DNA of 40,219 nucleotides from Aggregatilineales bacterium (GTDB lineage Bacteria; Chloroflexota; Anaerolineae; Aggregatilineales; Ch27): assembly GCA_029976005.1 (NCBI GenBank), contig JARKOQ010000142.1:1-40219 (forward strand), in the 5' to 3' direction. Below, piece by piece: positions 17,569 to 25,549 of this stretch. The translations under genes and the position numbers were made by a program. Each line of letters begins with the position of its first letter. The first letter of the stretch is position 1. Below the pieces are notes generated by a model. That model ran no database searches and was not told where the DNA came from. It was given only the letters and a program-made list of their open reading frames with translations.

Positions 17569-18861
17569 TTACGGCTCCGGCTCGGCCGTCGCTTCGATCT
17601 CGGTATCGGGCGCGTTGCCCCGGCTGCCCAGGCGGACGGTCACGTCCAGCGTCGCGCCATCGCGGATCACCGTCATCACGATCGAATCGTCGGGGCGCGT
17701 GTGAACCACCAGGTAGTCCACCAGGTTGTCCATCGAGTCGATGGGCACGCCGTTGATCGCCACGATGATGTCCCCCCCGGTCAGCACGGACTGGCCGCGC
17801 ACGACCCGGCCCGTATCCACCCCGCCGCGCAGCCCGGCCTCGTCGGCCGGCGATCCGGGGGTGATCTGCTGGATCAGCACGCCCTCGGTCACGGGCAGGT
17901 CGAGCGCCTCGGCCATGCCGGCCAGGCTGTAGCCACCGTCCGAGGAAAGCGAGGAGATGCCCAGCCAGGAATAGGCCACCTGGCCGGTCTCGATCAGCTC
18001 CGGCACCACGCGCCGCACCGTGCTGACCGGCACCGCGAACCCAACCCCCTGGAACGTGCCGGATTCGGTCCGGATTGCGGTATTGATCCCGATCACCTCG
18101 CCGTAGCTGTTCAGCAGCGGCCCGCCGGAATTGCCGGGGTTGATCTCGGCGTCGACCTGGATAATGGCCGGATTCTTGAAGGGCTGCTGGGTGGGGTCGA
18201 GCAGTTCGGCGGACGGCAGAGTGCGCCCCAGGGCGCTGATCACGCCCACCGTGAGCGAGCTTTCCAGCCCGAAGGGATTGCCGATCGCGATCACCCGCTG
18301 GCCGACGTACAGCCCCTCGACGTTTCCCAGCGTGACCGGCAGCAGGCGCTCCGGATCGACGTCGACCCGGATCACGGCCAGGTCACTGAAATCGTCGATG
18401 CCGACCATCTCGGCCTCGGTCACGTACCCATCCCGGAAAGTCACCTGAATCCCGTCGGCATCGCGCACCACGTGGGAGTTGGTCACGATATGCCCCTGCT
18501 GGTCGTACACAAACCCGGAGCCGCTGCCGACCTGTTCGGCGTCGAACTGCTCCTGGAACGCGACGAGTACGTCAATGTTGACCACGGACGCGGCCGTGCG
18601 TTCGTAGATGTTGCCCAGCAAGGCGTACTCGGCGTCCACCTGGTCGACCAGCTCGCGCGGCAGCGGGCTGGGAGTCGGCTGGAGCCGGGCCGGCGCGCCG
18701 AGCGAATCCCAATCCGCCACCTGCACCACCGTCCGGTTGCTGCCTGATTCGGCGGGCAGAATCAGCGCCCGCATCCCACCTGAGAACCCGATCGCCGCGC
18801 TGCCGCCCAAAATCGCGACGGCCACCAATCCCAGCGCCCACCATTTTCCGCGTCCGTTCAT
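17569..18861 (-). CDS. HtrA/DegP-like membrane-anchored serine protease with PDZ domain
   Basis: A 430-aa trypsin-like protease for extracytoplasmic protein quality control. A single N-terminal membrane segment (WWALGLVAVAILGGSAAIGF) anchors it. The triad is His130 in TNSHVV, Asp160 in FSDLAV and Ser245 in GNSGGP. A PDZ domain spans about 310-420, with GVLIQQITPGSPADEAGL and GGDIIVAINGVPIDSM. The start at 18861 is preferred over 18912 because GGGGAGTG precedes it and the anchor begins there. It lies between dnaJ (93 nt upstream) and hspR (39 nt downstream), consistent with one stress operon. The tail EIEATAEPEP is acidic and low-complexity. Confidence 0.93.
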   Translation of the reverse strand: MNGRGKWWALGLVAVAILGGSAAIGFSGGMRALILPAESGSNRTVVQVADWDSLGAPARLQPTPSPLPRELVDQVDAEYALLGNIYERTAASVVNIDVLVAFQEQFDAEQVGSGSGFVYDQQGHIVTNSHVVRDADGIQVTFRDGYVTEAEMVGIDDFSDLAVIRVDVDPERLLPVTLGNVEGLYVGQRVIAIGNPFGLESSLTVGVISALGRTLPSAELLDPTQQPFKNPAIIQVDAEINPGNSGGPLLNSYGEVIGINTAIRTESGTFQGVGFAVPVSTVRRVVPELIETGQVAYSWLGISSLSSDGGYSLAGMAEALDLPVTEGVLIQQITPGSPADEAGLRGGVDTGRVVRGQSVLTGGDIIVAINGVPIDSMDNLVDYLVVHTRPDDSIVMTVIRDGATLDVTVRLGSRGNAPDTEIEATAEPEP

Positions 18862-18954
18862 GCCGATTACACTCCCCGCTTCCCGCTTTCCACGCCCAAC
18901 CCTGTGCCCCATTCCGGCCCACGCCCCCGGTCAGGAGCAAGCCGGAACGGCAAC

Positions 18955-19893
18955 TCAGCGCCGCATCGCCGCCAGGCGCTCGAAGAGCTGGCGCTCCTCC
19001 TGACTCAAATTGGTCGGCACCTGGATCAGGGCCGTGACGTACAGATCGCCGCGTTGCTGCGGGCTGCGCAGGCGCGGCATGCCCTTCCCGGCCAGCCGGA
19101 ACTTCTGCCCGGACTGCGTCCCGGCCGGAATCTTGAGCTTGACCGCGCCGTCCAGGGTCGGCACGCTGACCTCGCCGCCCAGCACGGCCGTATAGACGTC
19201 GATCGTGCAATCGCCGTAGAGGTCGTCTTCCTTGCGCTCGAAATGCGGGTCGTCCAGCACGTCGACGACCAGGTACAGGTCGCCCGGCTGGCCGCCGGCA
19301 TAGCCGGTCTGGCCCTTGCCGCCCAGCCGGACTCGCGTGCCCGTCCGCGCCCCGGCCGGAATCTTGACCGTGTAGCGCTTGCCGTCCACGGTCAGCCGGC
19401 GTTCGGTGCCCGTCAGGGCCTCGGCCAGCGAGATCGTGACCACGTGCTCGGTATCCTGGCCCCGGATCGGCGCGCGCTGGGAAGAACGGCTCTGGCGCGC
19501 CCGCCCGCCCCCGCCAAACAGCATGTCGAAGAAGTCCGAGAATCCGCTGCCGCCCAGGTCGCCGGAAAAGTCGTAGGCGGTGTCGGTCGTCTGGCCGCGC
19601 ATCCCGGCCTGGCGCAGCAAATCATCCCAGGGCACGCTGCCCTGGCCGCCCATATGCTGCCACTGCTGGTACTGGCCGCCCAGTTGATCGTAACGGGCGC
19701 GCTTCTCGGAATCGCTCAAGACCTCGTAGGCCTCGTTAAGCTCCTTGAAGCGATCCTCGGCCTGTTTGTCGCCGGGGTTGACATCCGGATGGTACTGGCG
19801 CGCCAGCTTGCGGAAGGCCTTTTTGATGTCCTTCTCGCTGGCATTCCGGCTGACCCCCAGCACATCGTAATAATCCTTATAGCCTGTCGTCAT
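18955..19893 (-). CDS. DnaJ-class chaperone without zinc finger (CbpA/DnaJ-like)
   Basis: A 312-aa Hsp40. The J domain covers residues 5-70, with [12 protein letters not shown] and the HPD motif at 35-37 that stimulates DnaK ATPase. A Gly/Phe-rich region ([19 protein letters not shown]) follows, then two C-terminal substrate-binding domains with [23 protein letters not shown] and [21 protein letters not shown]. The four CxxCxGxG repeats of canonical DnaJ are absent, placing it with CbpA-type proteins. The ATG at 19893 has AGGTGA upstream; a longer frame to 19962 would extend across the GC-rich leader. It is first in the dnaJ-htrA-hspR set, behind a near-consensus promoter. Confidence 0.93.
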   Translation of the reverse strand: MTTGYKDYYDVLGVSRNASEKDIKKAFRKLARQYHPDVNPGDKQAEDRFKELNEAYEVLSDSEKRARYDQLGGQYQQWQHMGGQGSVPWDDLLRQAGMRGQTTDTAYDFSGDLGGSGFSDFFDMLFGGGGRARQSRSSQRAPIRGQDTEHVVTISLAEALTGTERRLTVDGKRYTVKIPAGARTGTRVRLGGKGQTGYAGGQPGDLYLVVDVLDDPHFERKEDDLYGDCTIDVYTAVLGGEVSVPTLDGAVKLKIPAGTQSGQKFRLAGKGMPRLRSPQQRGDLYVTALIQVPTNLSQEERQLFERLAAMRR

Positions 19894-19975
19894 AGTGTGT
19901 CTCACCTGGCCCGGATCGGGCCGGGATCGCCCGGCCGGACCTGTCCGCGCATACCGGGCCATCGTCCATGAGCGC

Positions 19976-20034
19976 AGTGTAAACCTTTAGCCGGATCGTG
20001 TCAACTTTCCTCAACCCATTCTTATAAACCTTTA
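19976..20034 (-). promoter_or_regulatory. Promoter of the dnaJ-htrA-hspR operon with repeated motifs
   Basis: On the minus strand TTGACA (20004-19999) and TACACT (19981-19976) are spaced 17 bp. A direct repeat of TAAACCTTTA (plus-strand reading) occurs at 19980-19989, touching the -10 box, and at 20025-20034. TCAAC is repeated at 20001 and 20011, exactly one turn apart. These are candidate HspR or other stress-regulator sites. A GGCCCG-gat-CGGGCC hairpin (19908-19922) lies in the leader beside the ribosome binding site. Confidence 0.72.
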
Positions 20035-20074
20035 ACCTGGGCGCACATCCAGCGTGCGCCGGCTGTTCGCATGC

Positions 20075-20108
20075 AAAAAAAGAGCCGGGCTTCGCGTGGA
20101 AGCCCGGC
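20075..20108 (-). terminator. Intrinsic terminator of the SPFH gene
   Basis: On the minus strand GCCGGGCTTC pairs with GAAGCCCGGC around a 5-nt loop, followed by TCT and a run of T at 20081-20075. It lies 22 nt past the stop at 20131. Confidence 0.9.
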
Positions 20109-20130
20109 CCAAAGGATGCATCAGGCGGGT

Positions 20131-21261
20131 TTAGTCGCCGCTGGCGGCTTCAACGGCCGGTTTCTCGGCGGGCGTGACTGCTTCACCCGCGGAGCGCGTC
20201 CCCGTCTGCCCGGCGGTGAGGCTCTGGAAGTCAAAGACGAAGGGACTGTTACTGGGCAGCAGCATGATCTCGATGTTGTCCGCCAGCGTATCGACGTAGC
20301 GCCACTGGATCAGGTCAGGGTTCTGGCTGATCTGCTCGTTGATCAGGGCCAGAGCCTGGGCGTCCGCCTGAGCGCGCAGCAGGATGGCGTCGGCCTCGGC
20401 CTGGGCGCGCAGGCGCAGCGCATCGGCCTCACCGTTGGCGCGCTCGACCGCGGATAGACGCTCGCCTTCGGCCTGGAAGACGGCCGCGTCACGCTGGCCC
20501 TGGGCTTCCACGCGCAGCCGGTCGGCTTCCTGCTGGGCGCGCAGCCGGTTCTGCTCGGCGATCTGCTTCTGCTCGATCGACTGGGCGTATTCATCAGTGA
20601 AGCGGACATCGCGGATCAGGAAGTCCGTGACCGACAGGCCTTCCTGGGCGAAGCGCGTGCGAACCAGATCTTCGATTCCGATCCGGAGCGCTTCGCGCTG
20701 GGTGCTGTAGACCTCTTCCACGTTGTAGCGGGCGACTTCGTCGCGGATGATGCCGCGCACGGTCGGACGGACCAGACTCCCCTCAAAGCGCTGCTGCCAG
20801 CGCTGGTGGATCAGGTTGGCCGTGGTGGTTTCGATGTTGTAGATGATGGTCGCGTCGATGCGGACTTCCTGTCCGTCGGCGGTCCGGCCCACCACCGCGT
20901 CATCGCCCTGCGCGGCCCCTGATGAGGTCGATCCGGACATGGTGTATTCTCGCTGGGCCACGGAGTAGATCGTGGCCTGCTGGATCACCGGGACGACGAT
21001 GCTGATGCCGGGGCCGCGCGGTTCCAGCAACTGGCCGCTGACCGTATCAAACACGACCGCGACTTCCTGCGGCTGGACAATGATGATGCCCTGGCTGATC
21101 ACCCCGAACAGGATGCCGACGATCAGGCCGACGATCGCCAAAGTCACGCCGGTGCGGGACGAACGATTCTGCGAAGCGGCGGTAATCGCCAGCCCGATAC
21201 CGGCGATGACGGCCACCCAGCCGGCCAGCGCCACAAAGCCCAACGCGCCACTGATTCCCAT
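20131..21261 (-). CDS. SPFH/prohibitin-family membrane protein
   Basis: A 376-aa prohibitin-like scaffold protein. Two N-terminal hydrophobic segments (LGFVALAGWVAVIAGIGLAI and GVTLAIVGLIVGILFGVISQ) anchor it. The SPFH domain (about 60-250) contains VVFDTVSGQLLEPRGPGISIVVPVIQ, DATIIYNIE and REALRIGIEDLVRTRFAQEGLSV. A long Ala/Glu/Gln/Arg-rich coiled coil (about 250-320, EQNRLRAQQEADRLRVEAQG onward) drives oligomerisation. The C-terminus is low-complexity. An AGGAGGAGG site lies 10 nt before the ATG. Its position upstream of, and pointing toward, the protease/chaperone genes fits a role in membrane protein quality control, but it has its own terminator. Confidence 0.9.
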   Translation of the reverse strand: MGISGALGFVALAGWVAVIAGIGLAITAASQNRSSRTGVTLAIVGLIVGILFGVISQGIIIVQPQEVAVVFDTVSGQLLEPRGPGISIVVPVIQQATIYSVAQREYTMSGSTSSGAAQGDDAVVGRTADGQEVRIDATIIYNIETTTANLIHQRWQQRFEGSLVRPTVRGIIRDEVARYNVEEVYSTQREALRIGIEDLVRTRFAQEGLSVTDFLIRDVRFTDEYAQSIEQKQIAEQNRLRAQQEADRLRVEAQGQRDAAVFQAEGERLSAVERANGEADALRLRAQAEADAILLRAQADAQALALINEQISQNPDLIQWRYVDTLADNIEIMLLPSNSPFVFDFQSLTAGQTGTRSAGEAVTPAEKPAVEAASGD

Positions 21262-21389
21262 TGGTACGTGCCTCCTCCTGGCAAAAAATGCGGCCGCATT
21301 TGAACCTGTTTACGCTAAAGGCGCGTCCGGGGTTGCGATCCGCAGTTTATCTTGTCGTTTTGTAAGCCTTTTTCCCCGATACATTTGCG

Positions 21390-21398
21390 ATTATAACA
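21390..21398 (-). promoter_or_regulatory. Extended -10 promoter of the SPFH gene
   Basis: On the minus strand TGTTATAAT runs from 21398 to 21390, a perfect extended -10 element. The leader would be about 120 nt. No -35 hexamer is recognisable. Confidence 0.55.
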
Positions 21399-21453
21399 TG
21401 CCGATCCCATCCAACCTGTCAGAAATCTGATAGATCGCTGACATCGGGGAAAA

Positions 21454-21598
21454 CAGTTGTTGGTTGGTGGTTGGTGTTTTTTTGGTCAAGAGCAGTGAAC
21501 TGGCGCCCAATCCGTTGGCCGCGCAGCGCCCCCCCCCGATTTCCCCGCGCCCCATCTTGAACCACTAACCAAAAACTAATAACTGATAACTAATAACT
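21454..21598. repeat. Short-word and heptameric repeats in the SPFH-tRNA gap
   Basis: GTTGGT/GGTTGGTG words run at 21454-21480. At 21574-21598 the heptamer AACTRAT is repeated 3.5 times without a break (AACTAAT, AACTGAT, AACTAAT, AACT). The gap 21262-21667 otherwise contains only promoters for the flanking genes. Similar heptamer arrays occur at 39779 and 40038. Confidence 0.6.
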
Positions 21599-21607
21599 CT
21601 TTTCCTC

Positions 21608-21636
21608 TTGACAATCCCCCCGCCCGCCGCTACAAT
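21608..21636 (+). promoter_or_regulatory. Promoter of tRNA-Ala
   Basis: TTGACA (21608-21613) and TACAAT (21631-21636) are spaced 17 bp, a near-consensus strong promoter, 31 nt upstream of the mature tRNA. Confidence 0.85.
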
Positions 21637-21667
21637 GCGAACACAGTTGACCAACCGCACACGACAC

Positions 21668-21740
21668 GGGCCTGTAGCTCAATTGGGAGAGCGCCACAAT
21701 GGCATTGTGGAGGTCAAGGGTTCGAACCCCTTCAGGTCCA
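21668..21740 (+). tRNA. tRNA-Ala(GGC)
   Basis: The 73-nt sequence folds into a full cloverleaf. The acceptor arm GGGCCTG pairs with CAGGTCC and includes the G3-U70 wobble that is the alanine identity element. The D stem is GCTC/GAGC, the anticodon stem CCACA/TGTGG with loop ATGGCAT giving anticodon GGC, and the T stem AAGGG/CCCTT around TTCGAAC. The discriminator base is A and CCA is not encoded. It reads GCC, the dominant alanine codon of this GC-rich genome. Confidence 0.97.
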
Positions 21741-21758
21741 CTGGTTGTACCCCAGACG

Positions 21759-21787
21759 AAAGCGCCGATTGCAGTGGGCGCTTTTTT
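21759..21787 (+). terminator. Intrinsic terminator of tRNA-Ala
   Basis: AAAGCGCC (21759-21766) pairs with GGCGCTTT (21777-21784) around a 10-nt loop, with a T-run to 21787, 18 nt after the tRNA 3' end. Confidence 0.85.
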
Positions 21788-21912
21788 GTTGCCTCGTTCC
21801 CCGCTTGAGTCTCGGCTCCGGTCGCGCCGCCTTCGATCCAGGCCCAGGCCGCCCAATTCCCCGCTGACGGGAAACACTCCCGGCGGATTGCCGCCTGTTC
21901 GACCTTGAGTTG

Positions 21913-21921
21913 TGCTAGAAT
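21913..21921 (+). promoter_or_regulatory. Extended -10 promoter of the ercA-like operon
   Basis: TGCTAGAAT at 21913-21921 is an extended -10 element. No -35 box is needed or seen. The leader would be about 67 nt and ends in AGGAGC before the ATG at 21996. Confidence 0.5.
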
Positions 21922-21995
21922 CATCGTAAAGTACACATAAACTCCAGCCGTAAAGATAAATCTTCAAGTCCCAACTCGGATCAGGAGCGCCGAAG

Positions 21996-23168
21996 ATGGA
22001 GACCGAGCACGAGATTGATCTGAGCCTGAGGAAATTCGTCGCACCCGAATTCGTTTTCGGACTCGGCGCGCGCGATCTGGTGGGACGCTATGCAACGAAT
22101 TTTGGCATTCAAAAAGTGCTGGTGGTGACCGACCCCGGCGTGGTCGCGGCCGGATGGGCTGACGAGGTGATCGCCGGCCTGGAAGCCGAGGGACTATCCC
22201 ACGTCCTCTTTTCCGACGTCACCCCGAATCCACGGGCAGAAGAGGTCATGGCCGGGGCCGACTTCTATCAAAGCAACGGGTGTGACGGAATCGTGGCGGT
22301 CGGCGGGGGCAGCCCGATCGACTGCGCCAAGGGGATCGGCATCGTCAGCTCCAACAAAAAACACATCCTGGCCTTCGAGGGGGTCGACCAGGTGGAAACC
22401 CCCATGCCTCCCTTGATCTGCATCCCGACCACGGGCGGCACCTCGGCGGATGTCTCCCAGTTCGCCATCATCAGCAACCGCGCGGAGCGGGTGAAAATCG
22501 CGATCATCAGCAAGGCGACCGTGCCCGATATCGCCCTGATCGATCCGGTCACCCTGACCACGATGGACGCCTATCTGACGGCCTGCACCGGCATGGATGC
22601 GCTCGTGCATGCCATCGAGGCCTTCGTATCCAATGCCAGCTCCCCCTTCACCGATCAGTATGCCCTGGAAGCGATCCGGCTGATCACCGGCGCGCTGCTG
22701 CCCTCCATCCGGAATCTGGACGACATCAACCTGCGCGGAAAGATCATGCTCGGCAGCCTGAAAGCCGGGCTGGCCTTCTCCAATGCCAGCCTGGGGGCCG
22801 TGCATGCCATGGCCCACAGCCTGGGCGGGTACCTCGACCTACCGCACGGCGAGTGCAACGCGATGCTGCTGCGCCACGTGATGGACTTCAATTTCGGCGC
22901 GACGTCCGAACGGTACACCCAGGTTGGCGCGGCGATGGGCCTCGACCTGGGCGGGCAGACCGCCACCCAGAAGAAGGCGCGCATCCTGGGGGAAGTCCAG
23001 CGTCTGTCGGCGGCGGCCGGGATTTCGGCCACGCTGGGGCAACGCGGCGTCCACCACGCGGATATTCCCGCCCTGGCCCAGAAAGCCTTGAAAGACCCCT
23101 GCATGGTCACCAATCCCCGGCGACCCAATCAACGCGACATCGAAGTTATCTACGAGGAATCCCTTTGA
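21996..23168 (+). CDS. Iron-containing alcohol dehydrogenase family protein, ErcA-like
   Basis: A 390-aa group III (Fe-ADH) fold protein. An N-terminal Rossmann-like NAD(P) domain contains VGGGSPIDCAKGI and PTTGGTSADVS. The four metal ligands expected in this family are present: Asp and His in CTGMDALVHAIEAF, His in GAVHAMAHSLGG and His in LPHGECNAM. The protein may therefore bind metal. The closest pattern I know is ErcA, an Fe-ADH-like protein required for regulation of ethanol oxidation in Pseudomonas aeruginosa and encoded beside the sensor kinase ErcS. Here too the next gene is a PAS histidine kinase, with TGATG overlap. A catalytic 1,3-propanediol or aldehyde reductase role is the alternative. 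Confidence 0.85.
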   Translation: METEHEIDLSLRKFVAPEFVFGLGARDLVGRYATNFGIQKVLVVTDPGVVAAGWADEVIAGLEAEGLSHVLFSDVTPNPRAEEVMAGADFYQSNGCDGIVAVGGGSPIDCAKGIGIVSSNKKHILAFEGVDQVETPMPPLICIPTTGGTSADVSQFAIISNRAERVKIAIISKATVPDIALIDPVTLTTMDAYLTACTGMDALVHAIEAFVSNASSPFTDQYALEAIRLITGALLPSIRNLDDINLRGKIMLGSLKAGLAFSNASLGAVHAMAHSLGGYLDLPHGECNAMLLRHVMDFNFGATSERYTQVGAAMGLDLGGQTATQKKARILGEVQRLSAAAGISATLGQRGVHHADIPALAQKALKDPCMVTNPRRPNQRDIEVIYEESL

Positions 23169-24832
23169 TGACCACGCCGGACGACTGGGAGGCTCGCCGC
23201 GAAAAAATCATTGGCCTCGGCGAGAAATCCACGCACAAAAGCTACTATCCCGAACTCAAACGCCGGTTGGACGAACTGGAGCGTTTTCGCACCCTGCTGG
23301 ATCACAGCCACGATGCGGTTTTTCTGGTCGAATCGCCCTCCAACCAGATCATCGACGTCAACGAAAGCGCCTGCAAGCAACTGGGCTATGCGCGCGCCGA
23401 GGTCCTGACGGCGGTGCTGGACCGGTTCGTGCCGGCCAGCGTGGCCGCGCAGGTCAACGCCCTGCTGGGGGATGAGACGTCGGACGAAAACACGAGCGCT
23501 TCGATCACGACGAGATTCCAGCCCGAGCATCGGGAGGCGGTGCCGGTCGAAATCCTGGTGCAGCGCGTCACGCTGGGGGGCAACGTCTACGGCATTCTTG
23601 TCGGACGTGACATCTCGGCCCGCCTGACAATGGAAGAAGTGCTGCGCAAGAGCGAGGAACGCTATCGCCTTCTCTTCGATGGAATCCCGATCGGCCTGTA
23701 TCGCACGACCCCTGAGGGCGAAATCATCGATGCCAACCCGGCCCTGGCCGACATGTTCGGCTACGCGGATCGGGCTGCCATGCTGGCGGCGAATGTGAAC
23801 GAGTTCTATGTCGATCCGGGCGAGCGCACCCACTGGCAATGGCTCATGGAACAAACCGGCGTCATCCGGAACTTCGAAGTCCGCTGTCGCCGCCTGGATG
23901 GAAGCATCTTCTGGGTCCACGATACATCGCGGGTCGTGTACGACGACGATGGGAATATCCTGTTTTATGAAGGCAGCCTGGAAGATATCACCGAGCGCAA
24001 ACGCATCCAGGAAGAACTGGACATCCATCGCAGGCACCTCGAAAGCATGGTCAGGGAACGCACGGCCGAGCTGGAGCAGGCCAACGAACGCCTGCGGGTG
24101 CTGGGCCATGTGAAGGACGAGTTCGTCTCCAATGTCTCGCACGAGCTGCGCACCCCGATCACCAACCTGAAGCTGCGGCAGTATTTGCTGGCGAAAACTC
24201 TCGACGGACAGCAGCAAGAGCATCTGGCGGTGCTTCGCCGTGAGACCGAGCGCCTGGAGCACATCATCGAGAGTCTGCTGGTGCTCTCGCGCCTCGATCA
24301 GAACCGTGCGGGCTGGAAACCCACCGCCCTCGATCTCAACGCGGTAACCTCGCAGCTCATCCATGACCGCGAAGCCCTGGCCCAGCACCAGCATTTGACC
24401 CTCACTTTCAAGGGCTATCCCGGCCTCCCCCCCGTCGAGGCGGACGTGGCCCTGCTGGAGCAGGCCATGAGTGTGCTGCTGACCAATGCCTTCAATTACA
24501 CCCCGGCGGGCGGTCACATCCAGGTGAGCACGCAGATTTGCGAACGAGACGGACGCCTGTGGTCGGGCATCCGGGTCAGCGACAGCGGGCCGGGCATCTC
24601 CCTGGAGGATCAGGCTCACCTTTTCGAGCGGTTCTTTCGCGGCGCGGCAGGCCGCGAATCGGGCATGCCCGGCACAGGCCTGGGCCTGGCGATCGTGCAG
24701 GAAATCATCCAAAAGCACCAGGGCTGGATCGAGGTGACCAGCGAGGGCGTGCCGGGCAAGGGCGCGACCTTCGTTTTGTGGCTGCCGGTCGAAAGGGAAA
24801 CGCAGCGGAAAGAGCCAGCCCCCACGGCATGA
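23168..24832 (+). CDS. Soluble PAS-PAS sensor histidine kinase, ErcS-like
   Basis: A 554-aa cytoplasmic kinase with no membrane segment. The N-terminus REKIIGLGEKSTHKSYYPEL leads into PAS 1 (about 35-150, FRTLLDHSHDAVFLVE) and PAS 2 (about 160-280, YRLLFDGIPIGLYRTTPEGEI) ending in a PAC-like DITERKR. A short coiled coil precedes HisKA with phospho-acceptor His in NVSHELRTPITNL. The HATPase_c domain shows N box (LTNAFNYTPAGG), G1 (DSGPGIS), F box (LFERFFRG) and G2 (GTGLGLAI). The ATG overlaps the upstream stop codon as TGATG, so both are translated from one mRNA. No response regulator is encoded nearby; the partner must be elsewhere. Confidence 0.92.
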   Translation: MTTPDDWEARREKIIGLGEKSTHKSYYPELKRRLDELERFRTLLDHSHDAVFLVESPSNQIIDVNESACKQLGYARAEVLTAVLDRFVPASVAAQVNALLGDETSDENTSASITTRFQPEHREAVPVEILVQRVTLGGNVYGILVGRDISARLTMEEVLRKSEERYRLLFDGIPIGLYRTTPEGEIIDANPALADMFGYADRAAMLAANVNEFYVDPGERTHWQWLMEQTGVIRNFEVRCRRLDGSIFWVHDTSRVVYDDDGNILFYEGSLEDITERKRIQEELDIHRRHLESMVRERTAELEQANERLRVLGHVKDEFVSNVSHELRTPITNLKLRQYLLAKTLDGQQQEHLAVLRRETERLEHIIESLLVLSRLDQNRAGWKPTALDLNAVTSQLIHDREALAQHQHLTLTFKGYPGLPPVEADVALLEQAMSVLLTNAFNYTPAGGHIQVSTQICERDGRLWSGIRVSDSGPGISLEDQAHLFERFFRGAAGRESGMPGTGLGLAIVQEIIQKHQGWIEVTSEGVPGKGATFVLWLPVERETQRKEPAPTA

Positions 24833-25022
24833 GTCGGCGTCATAGACGGGCTGATTCCCCCGCGCGGCGGAGATGCGAGCATTTTTAACGGCTTTCTTAC
24901 GCATCTCTCATGTAACATCAAGGGGAATTGGGTAGTCTAATGATCAACGGGTCAAGGCCTCATGCGGCGCAGCCGTAAAGGTACGGCGAGGCTATTGGCA
25001 GCCGGCGCGATTCGTGCTATTG

Positions 25023-25049
25023 TTGACAAAAGTTTTCTTCTTTTACTGG
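25023..25049 (+). promoter_or_regulatory. Promoter candidate for the 48-aa gene
   Basis: A consensus TTGACA lies at 25023-25028. The best -10 match is weak (TACTGG at 25044-25049, 15 bp spacing). The preceding gap 24833-25022 holds an inverted repeat GAGATGCG (24870-24877) / CGCATCTC (24900-24907) after the kinase gene and no further gene. Confidence 0.4.
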
Positions 25050-25105
25050 TACGCAAATTGGAAAGCGTTCGAAACACACAGGTGCAGTGAGAGGAGTACA
25101 GTATC

Positions 25106-25252
25106 ATGGCCAATCAGCGGAAGCCTTCCTGGATGGACCGTTTACGCAATGTCCTGGCTGAACTGGAGCAGCTTCTGCTTGGTCCGCAACCGAAGCCCGC
25201 GCCTGTGCCGGTACCGGTGCGCGTTCGCCGCGACCCACGCGACCGCCGCTAG
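25106..25252 (+). CDS. Small basic protein (48 aa) with its own promoter and terminator
   Basis: The ATG at 25106 is preceded by GAGAGGAG at an ideal distance and the frame closes at TAG 25252. The product starts MANQRKPSWMDRLRN, forms an amphipathic helix (RLRNVLAELEQLLLG), and ends in a Pro/Val alternating segment (PQPKPAPVPVPVRV) and an arginine-rich tail RRDPRDRR. A terminator begins 26 nt after the stop, so this is a complete monocistronic unit. I do not recognise the family. A nucleic-acid-binding or membrane-interface role is possible from charge alone. The strength of the ribosome binding site and terminator argues for a real gene. Confidence 0.65.
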   Translation: MANQRKPSWMDRLRNVLAELEQLLLGPQPKPAPVPVPVRVRRDPRDRR

Positions 25253-25277
25253 TACCGTTCCGTCCCTGGTAAAACCG

Positions 25278-25313
25278 GGCCGGTAAGCACCTCAGGCGCT
25301 TACCGGCCTTTTT
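25278..25313 (+). terminator. Intrinsic terminator of the 48-aa gene
   Basis: GGCCGGTAAGC (25278-25288) pairs perfectly with GCTTACCGGCC (25298-25308) around a 9-nt loop and is followed by TTTTT. Confidence 0.92.
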
Positions 25314-25330
25314 GTTTGTCCCATTCCCGG

Positions 25331-25357
25331 TATACTTCACCGTGCCCGCGGGCACGG
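25331..25357 (+). promoter_or_regulatory. leuS promoter -10 box and 18-bp palindrome at the transcript start
   Basis: TATACT at 25331-25336 is a good -10 box. The perfect palindrome CCGTGCCCGCGGGCACGG at 25340-25357 begins 3 nt later, so it covers the expected start of transcription. It may be an operator or form a hairpin at the 5' end of the leuS leader. Confidence 0.6.
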
Positions 25358-25405
25358 CAAGCATCTGGCGAAGCCGCCCTCGGACGAGGGTAAGGAGGGA
25401 GCCTC

Positions 25406-25549
25406 ATGAACAAGCACACGGGTCGCGCATGCTGGCCGTGGGGGATATGCTGCCTTCTCGCCCTCCGCCCCGGCCTGTCCGGCCCCGGCCGGACCAGCCC
25501 CGGCTCATACGCGATTATGGCTGTCGCCCGGCGACAGCAGCTTGACTAA
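25406..25549 (+). CDS. Possible 47-aa leader ORF upstream of leuS
   Basis: The ATG at 25406 has one of the best ribosome binding sites of the window (TAAGGAGG about 6 nt upstream) and lies in the leuS leader. The peptide begins MNKHTGRACWPWGICCLLAL and carries two Trp, three Cys and the leucine run CTT CTC - CTC - - - CTG at codons 17, 18, 20 and 24. Its TAA stop at 25547 overlaps the leuS Shine-Dalgarno. Hairpins at 25477-25494 (GTCCGG/CCGGAC) and 25520-25538 (GCTGTCGC/GCGACAGC) fall within its 3' half. It could be a regulatory leader peptide or a coupled translation start. Total Leu content is not exceptional. Confidence 0.45.
   Translation: MNKHTGRACWPWGICCLLALRPGLSGPGRTSPGSYAIMAVARRQQLD

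Noticed and set aside
19980-20034. Canonical HAIR (HspR) operator
   Set aside because: The CTTGAGT-N7-ACTCAAG palindrome is not present; only TTGAG/TTGAC direct repeats occur.
21574-21598. CRISPR-like array
   Set aside because: The repeats are contiguous heptamers without spacers; no cas gene is in the window.
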